This document shows positions 10,109 to 21,262 of a stretch of DNA of 64,000 nucleotides, one piece after another. The notes below the pieces were generated by a model. That model ran no database searches. It was given only the letters and a program-made list of their open reading frames with translations, and was not told where the DNA came from. How positions within the stretch are numbered: the first letter of the stretch is position 1; each line of letters opens with the position of its first letter. The DNA lies in contig CP137683.1 of the NCBI GenBank assembly GCA_037976565.1, positions 2,517,561 through 2,581,560 on the forward strand, in the 5' to 3' direction. The stretch is from Mesocentrotus franciscanus. Taxonomy: Eukaryota; Echinodermata; Echinoidea; Camarodonta; Strongylocentrotidae. A program made the translations under genes and the position numbers.

Positions 10109-11667
10109 AGTTGATATTCATAGAAGAGCCCTAAATATGAGATATTCATATCTACAGAAAGTTTATAAGCCATACAATGAGCTTGGATGACATTCAAACA
10201 ATATAACACTTCCAAAAAAGCGAAATTAGGGTGAAAACAATCACCCTATTCTCTGGGACAAATTTGCCCTATTGTCATCCGAAACGGCCTTTAGCTGTGA
10301 CGTAGGAAAAGGGAGGCGTGGCTAGTGTGCCACTTCCGGGTATCTAGTAGAATGCATGTATAACATTATAAGGCTGAAAACACAGCTTCGACTTATGTGT
10401 TATTACCCTTACTATAGAATAAATTATAATACAACATCGTTTGTAAGTTACTTCTCATTAATATTTCCATCTTGATATTCTAAGAAATGTATTACTTGTG
10501 AAATAAAAACGTTGACAAATGGGGAAAAAGAAGGTGAAACTATGGCTGTGTCCTCAGCTTTGTTGTACAGCAAGCCTGCATATATATGGGGATTTGGGTG
10601 TCGGCGATTTTTACCACCATGTAGTTTCACTTTGACATATCAGTCGGAGACTTCACCTCTTCCACTATGAAAAAACAAACAGTTAGTATTGATCATTATT
10701 TGATCATTATTATGAATAAAATAAAATTCAAACAAATCGAAGAATATTTCATTTAGTAGATCGTATCACGGCTAGATTAGCTTGAAAATCGAGGCGATTC
10801 TGCTGTTGTTACGATTCATCTGCGAGTAGTGCGGCTCTTGGCAGACGCATTACCTTCACGGCTGATCGCTGATTGAATTTAGTATCGCTGGCGGATTTAT
10901 ATTACCTGCGCGCACATCAAAACACACGTAAACGTGACTGCACTGCACACCGCACACACACAGTACTATACGCTTGCATTTCAGTCGCGATAGACAAAAC
11001 TTTTACAAACCAAACCAAAACAAAACGACGAGAAATACACTATTCTATGGAATTATAATTATCGACAAATGAAAATGGAGAAGAAACATTATTCATTGGT
11101 ATGTCAAAGGAAATTCCACCTCGGAACATGATTCTACTATAGGTAATTTTGTTTTGAAACACAGCTAGGTTGATTTTTCATACTACATGTATCTCCGTGT
11201 ACATACAGCTCAGCTGGCAAGCTAAAGCCGGTGAAAAAGTTGAGTTGTAAACAGTTATATTACGGATATTGTCACTTTTTCAATGCCAATAATGACATGA
11301 ATATTGACATTAGGATATGTTTCAGGACGGGAGAGGACAACTGTATGTCAGATATTGACCATTCAGGCAATATTTCAATCGTTTTGAGAGAGTGGACTGA
11401 CATCCACTCTATGAACATTTGTGTGTAGATGGCAGTTAGTCCCTATAGCTGCGTGAAACATATCCCGGCTCTGACGTCACTCACAAAGCCACTTTCCCTT
11501 AGGCAATTTCGTAGGTCAGGATAGAGTCAATTTAGTGAAATTTGATTTTCATAAAACACAAAACTGCACACTTTCATGGCATGTTAGCTGCATACATTGC
11601 TTTAATAACTCATTCAATTATAAAATAAACTATATTTATTTGATTTTATTTCCTATAAGTATCAACT
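10109..11667. mobile_element. TTAA-target DNA transposon relic, ends AGTTGATATTCATAG / CTATAAGTATCAACT
   Basis: Inverted ends match with two mismatches and are flanked by TTAA at 10105-10108 and 11668-11671. The corresponding introns at 26160 and 37820 read straight through (GCATTAAAACTATTTAGG). TTAA targets are used by piggyBac and Kolobok elements; the ends do not decide between them. No transposase frame was recognised in the 1.56 kb. Confidence 0.75.
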
Positions 11668-11799
11668 TTAAAACCTTTCAGGGGATACTTCTACTATGAC
11701 CTTCCAAACAGGCATAGAAAGAAAGAGGAAGCTCACAAATTGATTTTCATCATTACCAGAACTCAACCTACTCTTTAAAGGATTAATTCATGAACCCAC

Positions 11800-11988
11800 C
11801 TGTGCACTGAAGATCTTGTCCGTTCCAAGTCTCATCTGCCTGACATGTCCGACTCACAGACTCAACAGTAAAGGGCGTGGTGAACCCTGGTCGGCAGTGA
11901 AATTGGCATGTTGTCCGAAAGGAGACTTTGGGCCTTGAGCAGTCTTCAGTGAAACCATTGGTGACAGTTGGAACGGTGCAATTCTTCA
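11800..11988 (-). CDS. Unit 3 S2: CCP exon
   Basis: A 189-nt phase 1-1 exon (acceptor AATTTCCCAG, donor GTGGGT). Codes NCTVPTVTNGFTEDC and FHCRPGFTTPFTVESV; six cysteines. It shares the SVSRTC variant with the copy at 37967, whereas those at 1392 and 26309 read SLSRTC. This hints that units 1 and 3 are closer to each other here, and units 2 and 4 likewise. Confidence 0.88.
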
Positions 11989-12085
11989 CTGGGAAATTGA
12001 GATTCAAGCGCAAAATGTATTTTTACGTAGGGAATGAAAATCCATTTTCAAGATTCTCACAGAATTTGGTGTAAATTTTTCTTAA

Positions 12086-13562
12086 AGACCCCATCCGAGG
12101 TGAAAAGAACCATATATCGATGGAAAGCTACGTAGACGTAGAATACATATACATATGGGTAAACGTCATTTTTCCTTTCAGTATTCCACAAAAGCCCAAT
12201 GAACACCTTACTGTCCGCCCCCTCCCAGTCAACAGTGGTTCACTCGGCTGATAAGTTTACAACGTCATTTTTGTGTAGATCTCTCTTGCAGGGCTAACGC
12301 CCCGGCCCCATTGGCGGCGCGTAAACAGTAGACTGTGAAAAGCGTTCATACAATAGCCAAGTTACTTTTGTGGGCGACGTTTGTAAAGCTTTTGAAAGTG
12401 TTTAATGGCTGGTTTGAAAGAGATGGCTGCCTCAGTTATCTGGGAAGATGACCAAGATGACTTGGTGATGGAATTTATCAGGGTAAACCACTGTCTTAGA
12501 ATTTAGAATATCAAGTACATGTATAATAATTGGAACTCGTCTGCAGCTGTGAGGCAAATCTTGATACGCAGGACCGCCAGCCTTTGCCCGAGCAAGATGC
12601 GGAGCAAGATGTAACTCACTGCAAATCTTGCAATCAAGATATTCACTCAGCTCACTCACTGAGCTGTGTAAAGACACCAGTATGCATTTATGTGTGTTAA
12701 TTTCGGTCACAATAAGAGCTGCAATTTCGGTTTTTGATTTCTGTAGCAGTGTAAGATGCAATTAAATACCCAAAATGCCACAATTTCTATTGTAACGCAT
12801 TTACAAACACAAATCATAACTTCGAAATCAACAAAAATAAAACACTCAAGATATGATAATTCTACAGATTCTGGCCAGATTAGTAAAAGCTTCCAGAACA
12901 TTCTAAATAACATTAAAATGACTAAATGACCTTCTTGATGCAGAAAAACTAGTCCAAGTTAGGTCAACTTTGAAGCTCATTTGGTCCAATTTTAGTCGTT
13001 TATTCAGGACAATGCAATTCTTTTTCTAACCATGTTAAGTACGGGCCGAGAAGTGGAGGTCACGGGTAGCTAGTCACGAGGCTGCCGGGGGCCAAAGTAT
13101 GAGCACACTGAACTAGAGCTGCCGTACTTATACACGGTTAGAATAAAGGATTGCAATTATCCTAGAAAAAAACGCCTAAAATCCAACGAAATGACCTTCA
13201 ATGTTGACCTTGGACTAGTTATTTTGCATCAAGAAGATATATGTGATCATTTTAGCATTTTTTGTTATTTTGGAGCATTTTTAGGATGTTTTGGAAGTTA
13301 TTACTAATCTGGCCAGAATCTGCAGCTAGCATGCAGACTTGGTTTATAATGTTCATGACGTCTACAGAAAATGAAAATTACCCCTCGATTTTACTCGACG
13401 GCTGCCCATTTTCAAAGCCCTCCACTCCAAAGGTTTCAGATGCTATTTCTCCTCTCGTAGGCAATGAAATCTCAAGAAGTTAGTACTGTTGTATTCAATG
13501 AATAACAAGCTCTCCGTAGATATATAATTTGTCTATTTCATTTTGGGCCTCGGATGGGGTCT
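12086..13562. mobile_element. TTAA-target DNA transposon, ends AGACCCCATCCGAGG / CCTCGGATGGGGTCT
   Basis: Perfect 15-bp inverted ends flanked by TTAA (12082-12085 and 13563-13566). The related site in unit 2 (26595) reads TTTCTTAAGGCC without it. The interior has a second, imperfect inverted pair at about 12850-12990 and 13190-13330. A short plus-strand frame from 12404 (AASVIWEDDQDDLVMEFIR) runs into a possible donor; it may be a transposase or captured exon fragment but was not recognised. Confidence 0.8.
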
Positions 13563-13681
13563 TTAAGGCCATCGTATATCTTACAATTTGACTCACATTA
13601 GATTTTAAAATGAAATGCAAGTAAAACTGTTTATGCATGAAGTCCTAAATGGTCATATGAATGATAATTTAATTCCCTTAC

Positions 13682-13906
13682 CATTGCATATCTCATTTTG
13701 CCCTGTCCAGAAGCCTGATTGTGATGTGTCAGTGAGCCTTTGGCAAACTCTGTCAGTATAATCGGTATCTGACGACAGTCGGTAGCCCACCTCACATGCC
13801 ACGCGGCAATCTGCCCCAAAGACAGGTCCTTCTTCACAACGACCAGTCCCAGAGACAAGGGATACTGAACCATGCTCAGGGATTGGGATGGGGGCGCAAC
13901 GGGATA
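13682..13906 (-). CDS. Unit 3 S1: CCP exon
   Basis: A 225-nt phase 1-1 exon (acceptor GATATCCAG, donor GTAAGG). The frame is intact and codes CAPIPIPEHGSVSLVSGTG, CRVACEVGYRL and a closing GFWTGQNEIC. It would follow the disrupted Hb at 16154. Confidence 0.86.
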
Positions 13907-14085
13907 CTGGATATCAGGAAAAGTAACAAAGGACATATCTTTCTCAATAAAGGAAACATATTTACAGAGAAGTTACAGCAGTGATATAGATGCTGCTTAT
14001 AAGTATCGGCTTGCGTGGTGATGTAGATATACAGAAGGCTTACGGTTGCACCTTGTGAGAGAGGGGGGAGGATTGGGGAGTCCTG

Positions 14086-15175
14086 AAAAGGATTGTCGGT
14101 AATCTTTCTTTCTTGAGTGTGTGTAGTCCTGAAAAGGGCTGTTGGTAATCTTTCTTGAGCTTATAGTTCTAAAGAGAACTATAGCGCTGGTTGGAGAGGA
14201 TGGGTGGTAGGAGGGGCTCGAGGTTTCGAACAGGTTGACTATCTGTCATCACGAGGGGGGAATAGCTGGTGTGCCTGGGCGAAGTCGCCAGGGTTGCGAA
14301 CATGGGGGTACTATAAGTGTCCGAGTGGGCTTGAGCCACCGGGTTGCGGACTTGGGTGTGCTACGTGTCCGTCTGGGCTGGAGCCTCTGGGTTGCGGACG
14401 TGGGGGTGCTCCGTATCCGTGGATGGGATGTGGTGTCGGCGAGACGCTGTGTGTGTCGCCGACGTAGGCAGCGTTGTTGTCTGCTGTCGTCTGCTGTGCA
14501 TTGTAGCTATGAGGCTGTCAGCTGCTTTGAGAGTTTGGCGAGTGGCGGTGGTTGATGTATGGGTGACTGCGGCGGGAGTGTTGGCGGTGGAGGCGGCAGT
14601 GGAGGCGTGTCCGTGTACTTGTTGATGAGTGGTTTCCATATGTCGTTGATATACAATCGTGACGGTGAATTTCGATGGCTCCTCGGATTCGGCGTGTGTT
14701 CCAGTGCTTGATGATGGAAATGAGTTGACTGTTGTCCTATTCGATGGTGTGTCGAACATCTCCACCCGCCAAACTCACAAAGCAGCCGCCATGCAGCCTC
14801 ACAGCTACAATGCACAGCAGACGACATCAGACAACAATGCCACCTACGTCGGCAACACACGCAGCATCTCGCCGACACAATACCCCACTCCTGGATACGG
14901 AGCACCCCCATGTCCGCAACCCGAGACTTCAGCCCAAATGGACACGGAGCGCCCCCATGTCGCAACCCGGTGACTTAAGCCCATGCACGTTAGCTATTCT
15001 CCACTTGTCGCGACGGATAGTCAACCTGTTCGAAATGCCGAGCCCTCCTACCACCCATCCTCTCCAACCGGCGCTATAGTTCTCTTTGGAACTATATGCT
15101 CAAGAATGATTACCAACAGTCCTTTTCAGGACTACACACACACTCAAGAAAGAAAGATTACTGACAGTCCTTAGC
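14086..15175. mobile_element. Foldback element: ~1.1-kb inverted repeat with ~450-bp arms
   Basis: Arms 14088-14560 and 14760-15175 are inverted copies, for example TTCTTGAGTGTGTGTAGTCC against its complement near 15130, and CTATAGCGCTGGTTGGAG against its complement near 15070. About 95 bp at 13992-14086 have no partner. The sequence AGCAGYGATATA occurs on both sides (about 13979 and 15173), against one copy in units 1, 2 and 4. This suggests a 9-12 bp target duplication, compatible with a Mutator-like foldback. Its long open frames are GC-rich repeats, not genes. Confidence 0.7.
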
Positions 15176-15593
15176 AGCGATATATTGGCCTAAAAAGTAC
15201 TCTATTATCAAAACTATTACTAGTACTATTGTTATTATTACTTAATAGAAAGGCAAAACCAAAGTTAATACATAAATTAACAACAAATCAAACTTTTCTT
15301 TGACTGGGGAAAGAATACAACAGTAAAAACTGAATGACCTTTACCTTCCCTATTAGACCACCATTACAGAAGAAGGGAAGCAAAATTGTAAAAGTTGTAA
15401 AAGTTCACTGTCTGACATGTCTTATAAAATAGCATTTTCCAAAGTTCTTAAATTTCCTGCCTTGTTTACTACCACAGTGGAACCTCATAATAACAACATC
15501 CATGGGCCCAAGGTGATTACCATGTCAAATGAAACATTAATTTCTCAGAGCTCGTAAATGAAAAGTACAAGCAGATATGACTTTAAGGAGGGG

Positions 15594-15780
15594 CAGTCGC
15601 TCAGTGAAAGAGCAGTGGTGTTGTAACCCAAAGGTCCCGGATTTGAAACAAAGTCTATGCGCTAGTGCCCTTTGGTAAGGCATTAATCCTCATTACCAAA
15701 TCCCTCGGAGAGGACTTCAAGCCGTTGGTCCCCTGGTTGCTTACTTACGATCATACACATGCTTTCTTTAACTCTTATCC
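15594..15780 (+). repeat. tRNA-derived SINE (family B)
   Basis: Shares the block GCGCTAGTGCCCTTTGGTAA, then GGCATTAATCCTC and CCCTCGGAGAGGACTTCAAG, with 62594. The tRNA-like head is GGGGCAGTCGCTCAGTGAAA followed by AGCAGTGG. It is specific to unit 3. Confidence 0.65.
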
Positions 15781-16153
15781 TGACATAATGAATACAGCCC
15801 AGTGCCACAGGGCTAATCCCCATTGTGCCAAGCCACAAATCCCCACTGTGCCAAGTTTATTTTGAGATAATCTGATGCACGCAAGGTACGATAATTAGCA
15901 CTTGCAGAGCAGTGGCTCGCTCGAGTGAATTAAGTAGCCAATGGATAGCGCGCTCGTGTGTACAAAGCACTATAACGGTAGCGTGCATGCGGCCTTATGG
16001 CAGGATATGAGTCAAGAAGTAAGGTAAAAGAAACAAACTTGCAAACTTACTAACATGTACCTTGTTGACAGAGTTGTAATGAGCAATGTTATACTGTACC
16101 TCTCTATTTATCTTTCTTCTCATGTTTCACCCCTCCCTTATTTTTTCACTCAC

Positions 16154-16319
16154 CTTTACTTCAATGTCAAAGGAGCATGAGGCCAAATGTCCTGCAAGGT
16201 CTGTGCCTGTACGCAACCCTGTGAGTGCCTTCCAGTAGGGAGGTTGGTTTAGCAGCACCCACTTCTACTGAGTCTACTGTGTACAGTGCAGCTTGCAGAG
16301 GGGAACCTCTGTCAGTTCC
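16154..16319 (-). pseudogene. Unit 3 Hb: HYR half with two deletions and an internal stop
   Basis: Length is 166 nt against 169 nt in units 2 and 4. CTGTGCCTGTACG here replaces CTGTGCCCCTGTACG (2 bases lost), and the donor side reads CACCTTTAC for CACCTTTTAC (1 base lost). Net loss is 3, so the exit phase is kept. Between the two deletions the frame is shifted and meets TGA 12 codons later (GLML then stop). The acceptor CCTATGTAG and donor GTGAGTG remain intact. Confidence 0.75.
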
Positions 16320-16909
16320 CTACATAGGATACAGGTCAACAGATCATCTTTCCTGGTTTGCAGGCACAAAGTCATGACAGTAGCAACATACAGAAGATTG
16401 TCTGAGTTGTAAGACTACCTTGTATGTAGACTGCATGGGCTACTGCACAACATACCGGTAGGCCCTGTACTATAGCTGCCCACTAACTCTACAGATTAGT
16501 TTAAGCTGCAAACTTTATAGAATTGTGTCAAAGGAAAGTCTATGCTTGAAAACTTAATCTACCCTGTGTCATGAATATCATATTGCACCTAGGGCCTTAA
16601 AGTTGTGTTTAACAAAAAACAAAAAGTATGGGAAGCAAATCTCACCTAATACAAGCAAGGGTAAAGTTGCTGTTTTGGATACAAAAAGGTCATTCTTATG
16701 TCTCGAAAATTAAAACAGGTACACATTTGAAGATGACTATTCCCATGTGAAATATTCTATGCCCAATCCTTTAAACAACAAATATTTTATAAAGATGAGG
16801 ACTTCATTTATAAAATATAATTTTTTGAAACTAAACAAATCTGTCCTAAACTTAGATGGCTTTTTCCTTCAAATACACATGTGGGCTAGACGTATGATAT
16901 TGATCTCAC

Positions 16910-17013
16910 CATAACTGGTTCCCAGTCACTCCATGGCACAGGGGCAGAAGTGCTGTCTTCTCCAGCAAACAGTTGCTTGTTGGATGGACACACAAAGACA
17001 GGAAGAGTGGTAT
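16910..17013 (-). CDS. Unit 3 Ha: first half of a split HYR domain
   Basis: A 104-nt exon, phase 1 to phase 0, with intact splice sites. Codes TTLPVFVCPSNKQLFAGEDS, in which S replaces the C of unit 4, then VPWSDWEPVM. Its partner Hb at 16154 is broken. Skipping both removes 270 nt and keeps phase 1. Confidence 0.8.
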
Positions 17014-17560
17014 CTGAGGTTTAAATCAAGAACATGGAAACCTATTACTATCATCTAATCTAATAGAACATCCAATATTATGTAATTGATTATGATGTCA
17101 TAATATGGTCCTATTTACCCAGGGTAGCCGTAATAGTACTAACAACGACTGATCTTCTAGAGGCCGCCAGGCCCTGTGATTACTATTATCCTAGCATTGC
17201 ACAGGTAACAAATACACCTGGGTTGAGAGGGTCAAATAAGGGTAAAATATATTCTGCAGGACCTCTCATATGATATTCAAAAGCCTTTACCGAGATACCA
17301 CGGTGCTTTCATTACATTCTGTACCAAATCAAATTATGTTTTGCACATGCTATATACACTATCCCTCTAAAATGTGACTAGTGAAAAGTCAATTGATGTT
17401 AATCGCTACTAAAATCTAATGGCAGAAAAAAGGAGAAAATAATTGTTAAGCAAGTGAGTTTTAACAATGCCTATTGATAATGTTATTTATAAAACAATTG
17501 GTAAATTCATAAAGAAATGAAAATCCACAGATTAGCAAACCATAATTTTCCCGGAGTCAC

Positions 17561-17770
17561 CTTCACAAACAATCTGCTGACTATCCCACTGTCCGTCTGC
17601 CTGACACACCCTCCTTATTGACCCTCCAGTCTTGGTGAACCCTTGAGAGCACACCATACTACAGGCCGTGCTATACTTCTGCCTCCCATCTATCGCCTGT
17701 GGTGATCCCTGGTACAGGCATCCCGTCACTCTTCCGTTGCTGGGCGTGGCAGGCACAGGGCAGGTCACAA
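17561..17770 (-). CDS. Unit 2 S8: CCP exon
   Basis: A 210-nt phase 1-1 exon (acceptor TTTTCAG, donor GTGACT). Opens VTCPVPATPSNGRVTGC, with MVCSQGFTKTGG and DGQWDSQQIVC. It is the last CCP of unit 2. Confidence 0.87.
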
Positions 17771-18243
17771 CTGAAAAGAAAAAAAGATAGATGTAATTTT
17801 TGGCCATGAATTTGAGGAACAGACAAACTGGGCCCAGTCTTATAATCAGTTGCAATCATTTCAGATTGATTGCAACTTGATATCAAGTACAACTCATTAT
17901 TAAAGTTATAAGAGTTTGTAGGTTTGCACCTTAATTATTGGGAGATTTGCGATCAATTTGGATCAATCGCAATTCTTTGTAAGAATTATTCGTTGTTCTC
18001 AATAACTGCTCCAAAGCACCTGACCTCATAATTCAAAGATATCCCAACCTCTCACTACACATGTATTCATGGAATGTCAGAAAACCAATGTTTCTCATTG
18101 TTTGTTTCATTTTGTATGATTAAATTAGCATTTAATAAACATCCCTACCATGTATCTGAAACATCTGAAAGGGGGATGTTACATAGACGAAATTATTAAA
18201 ACCCCATGCATTTGTTAGAACTCTCAGGTTCGATGGCACTTAC

Positions 18244-18449
18244 TTGTACAAGTCAGATCAGGTCCTGCCCAGACTCCATCACCATCACCGTTACCATCGT
18301 CGGAGCAGGTCCTCTGAATGGGCGTGGCTGGTAGGTAACCCACATTGCACGCCAGGGTGCAGACTGCTCCATAGTTCTCACGGGAAGAGGAACATCCACG
18401 CTTCTCTCCATTGACTGGGGCAGGAAGGTCACTCCTGAACAGGTTATTA
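18244..18449 (-). pseudogene. Unit 2 S7: CCP exon with a 1-base deletion
   Basis: 206 nt instead of 207. The plus strand reads GTCACTCCTGAACAGG where the copies at 5513 and 32107 have GTCACTCCCTGAACAGG. The loss is five codons into the exon, so the remaining CCP (SSSRENYGAVCTLACNVGY) is out of frame with the phase 1 acceptor. Splice sites are intact; skipping would keep the downstream frame. Confidence 0.75.
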
Positions 18450-18701
18450 CTGATGAAAGCAACATGTTGAATCACAACATGGAACTCTAGATCTTTGCAC
18501 AACTTGCCACATACAACATACTGTTATTTGGGTTTGTGTAAAACTGCAGCAATACAGCACAGTAAGACCGGTTAATAGAGGAAGAGGTAATAGGAGAAGA
18601 CCGACCTAACAACCCCTCCTGCCCCCAACCAAGTGAAGACCCACAGTTAGATAATGATGATTGTTATTATGATAATACAAGAGATGAAAATCAGCTACAT
18701 G

Positions 18702-19462
18702 TAGTGCTGTGACCGTGTACAGGTGTATCTGTGTACACATGAATGAAACATCACTACACGTGTAACAAATTTACTACACGCCTAAAACAAAAAAGAAAAT
18801 AACCTGTTTTTCAGTATTATAAATTGCTGAAGTCAATATTTCACAAAAAAATATCCGTCATCAGTCTAAGAATAAAGTTGAATTCCAATGCTACTTCATT
18901 AAATAATCATTTCCATACACTGTACAAGTTTGATCCGATGCCGTCGAGTCTTTTCTCTTGTCGTCATGCAAAAAATGCCAATCACACACATGCGGTCTGA
19001 CTTTCAGCGCGATGGTTTCATGTGCAGCACCATTACCAAAGTAGCAACTTTTCCAAGAAAATCCTTGTTCCGACGCGCGTGCAATGATTTCCCTGAGCCA
19101 AATGCGCGCTGGTTTCCACTGTCCATTAGTTTTAGTACATAAAAGATAATACTGCGAACCATTGCAACATTGGTGACAATGTAGCAAATCATCGGAGGAA
19201 GGTAACAAAAACAAAAATGAAAAATAATGTTTTGCAGACAATATTGTAATTGAATGAGAAGTTGGAAAATCAATATTTATCACAAGGATCACATTTTTAC
19301 GAAGTCGTAAATTTTGGCAGTCATGTATGCTGGATTGCTAATCTTACGTGGCTGAAATACTAGTATGTTTTTGGTAAATTTCATAACCGTGTACACGTGT
19401 ACATGCACGGATAAACTGACCGTGTACACGGATAGGAAATTACATGCTAAATCACAGCACTA
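18702..19462 (-). mobile_element. hAT-type element, 8-bp target duplication, THAP-like fragment
   Basis: Perfect 11-bp inverted ends TAGTGCTGTGA/TCACAGCACTA with GCTACATG duplicated at 18694-18701 and 19463-19470. Unit 1 (32545) is the empty site. Subterminal CCGTGTACA repeats sit at both ends. A minus-strand frame at 18891-19292 has CHQC, a conserved W and VCDWHF, resembling a THAP zinc-finger pattern. No catalytic domain remains, so it is non-autonomous. Confidence 0.82.
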
Positions 19463-19875
19463 GCTACATGTAATTATTGCCAATAATTAAAAAAATTGTA
19501 GTCTTCTTATTGTATACATTACTTTTTTTAAATGACCAGATACTATAGTCAAGCATATGACATCAATAGTTTGAACAGCCAGTACCGGCCGCACAGAAAC
19601 GTTGTTAACGCAAACAGCGCACTAACAGTATCGATAGCGCTGTTTTGGCCGCACATAAGCGTAATGTTAGTCGAATTCACTAACAGCGCTGTTAGCCTAA
19701 CATTTCAAGGCCGCACAGAAGCTAACAGTAGTGGTAATGTTTTAACAACTCACTAACAGTGCCAGGGGCACCAATAGTGACAATGTTAGTGAATAATTTC
19801 TTGCGTGCGCTATAACTTTCTCCCTTTTTTATACCAAGTACTTCAAAATAGACCTAGAGTTAGACCTAATTAAGA

Positions 19876-20034
19876 ATGTGGCGGGTAGCGGGCGACATAG
19901 ATTTTGCTAATAACGGCACGAGGAGACCAAGATATGATCCTTTTCAAGATGAAAATGAAAATGACTTTTTCAGGAAATATCGGTTTTCCAAAGCAGTGTT
20001 TGAAGACCTTTTTGACATTGTAGGCCCTGTGTAA
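19876..20034 (+). pseudogene. Harbinger-type transposase N-terminal fragment
   Basis: A 52-residue frame from ATG, including RRPRYDPFQDENENDFFRKY and then RFSKAVFEDLFDIV, before a stop. The acidic stretch followed by FxxxYRFSK and a hydrophobic helix is how HARBI1-like nucleases begin. The DDE catalytic part is not present downstream. It is inside the element at 19583-21168 and unrelated to the host gene. Confidence 0.6.
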
Positions 20035-20501
20035 TACTAGGCTACATACGCATTAAAGCCAATGATGATGAGAATCATCATGATGAAAATCATCATTGGC
20101 AAATACTCTATCATGAGTGAAGAGCCCTTTCCAACTAAAAAAAGATTTTGAGAATTAGTGGGCTTGCAAAATTGTTTTTGTGGTACAGTATCTTAATCTT
20201 AATATCATGATAATTTTCTTGTTCTACTTCATGCTTATTGGATAAATTGTTGAAAATTAGGAAATTTATCATTACTAGAGTCTAGTCTAGACCTATAATT
20301 TATGAAAAGTGATAGGATTTAGCACAAAATATAACGACGTACTTGCATGCCATGTCATTTCTTACAACGTACCAATATGGATATTGTTCATGAAATAATA
20401 TTCATAAATTACATTTCTCTAACTTACATGTATAGAAGTATGATTTTAAACTCGTATATGATGTGCAAATAAGCCCAACTTAATACATCTAAAGTTCAGT
20501 G

Positions 20502-20728
20502 CCGGATCCAGGAATTTCTTAACGGAGGGTGGGGGGCTCCAAAATTTGAAAATCGGCCGGCCGAAAATTCGCTCAGTGGGGGGTAGTGAGCACTGATTTT
20601 TTTTGCTCCGCAAATTTGAAAATCGCGCCGGCCGAAAATTCGCTCTGTGGGGGAAGTGAGCACTAATTTTTTGGGGGCCGGGGAGGGGGCACGTGCCCCC
20701 TGTGCCCCCCTGTAACCGCCTCTGAAGT
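20502..20728. repeat. Short GC-rich insertion, possible MITE
   Basis: Starts CAGTGCCGGATCCAGG and ends GTAACCGCCTCTG, partly inverted to each other. Holds two direct copies of AAATTTGAAAATCG followed by CCGGCCGAAAATTCGCTC. A similar start, CAGTGGCGGATCTAGGGTGG, occurs at 53408. No target duplication was resolved. Confidence 0.4.
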
Positions 20729-21262
20729 TAAACTTGATTTGACGTCGAATTGGATTTCTTTAATTTGAAACTTACTAGTCTTAATCTAATTTGAAAATAT
20801 TTAAGTTCATCTAACTTTAATATAAACATTCCACTGGGGCGAGGAGGGTTCGGGACGTGGTGCATGTTCTCTATCACACAAGTGGGATTAATTGCGGGTG
20901 GGGGGTCAGCTGCACAATACAGTGTATCATACTTCATATAGATTCTAGAGCATGCATACATTTTCTTAGATGCAAATTATGTTGATTAAACTTTTTTAAT
21001 TGGAATTTTTTAAATGTCTCCATATTCAATAATATTTTTCTAAATTTCCAGTGAGGGTATATAACGGGTCCGGTGACTTGTACTTGTTATGCATGATCAC
21101 AATACCCACAAACAAAAGATACCCACTACCACAAACCTGCTACTAACAGCGTTTCTGTGCGGCCGGTACAGCAGGACAGAAAAGGTGTCAAAAGGTCATG
21201 TATGACATACAAAATACACAGGATCACCTAAAATTTCATTCGAACACAATTTCAATCATTAA

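Larger units (their letters stand above)
19583..21168 (+). mobile_element. PIF/Harbinger-type element
   Basis: Perfect 19-bp inverted ends TACCGGCCGCACAGAAACG with CAG on both sides. Unit 1 (32659) has the uninterrupted site CAGTCAGCAGGACAG. Further GGCCGCACA repeats lie inside the left end. It contains the transposase fragment at 19876-20034 and a smaller C/G-rich insertion near 20502-20728. A 3-bp target duplication and the transposase fit PIF/Harbinger. Confidence 0.82.

Noticed and set aside
14204..15079. Overlapping long open frames on both strands (up to 152 codons)
   Set aside because: They lie in the arms of a foldback element and reflect GC-rich inverted repeats.
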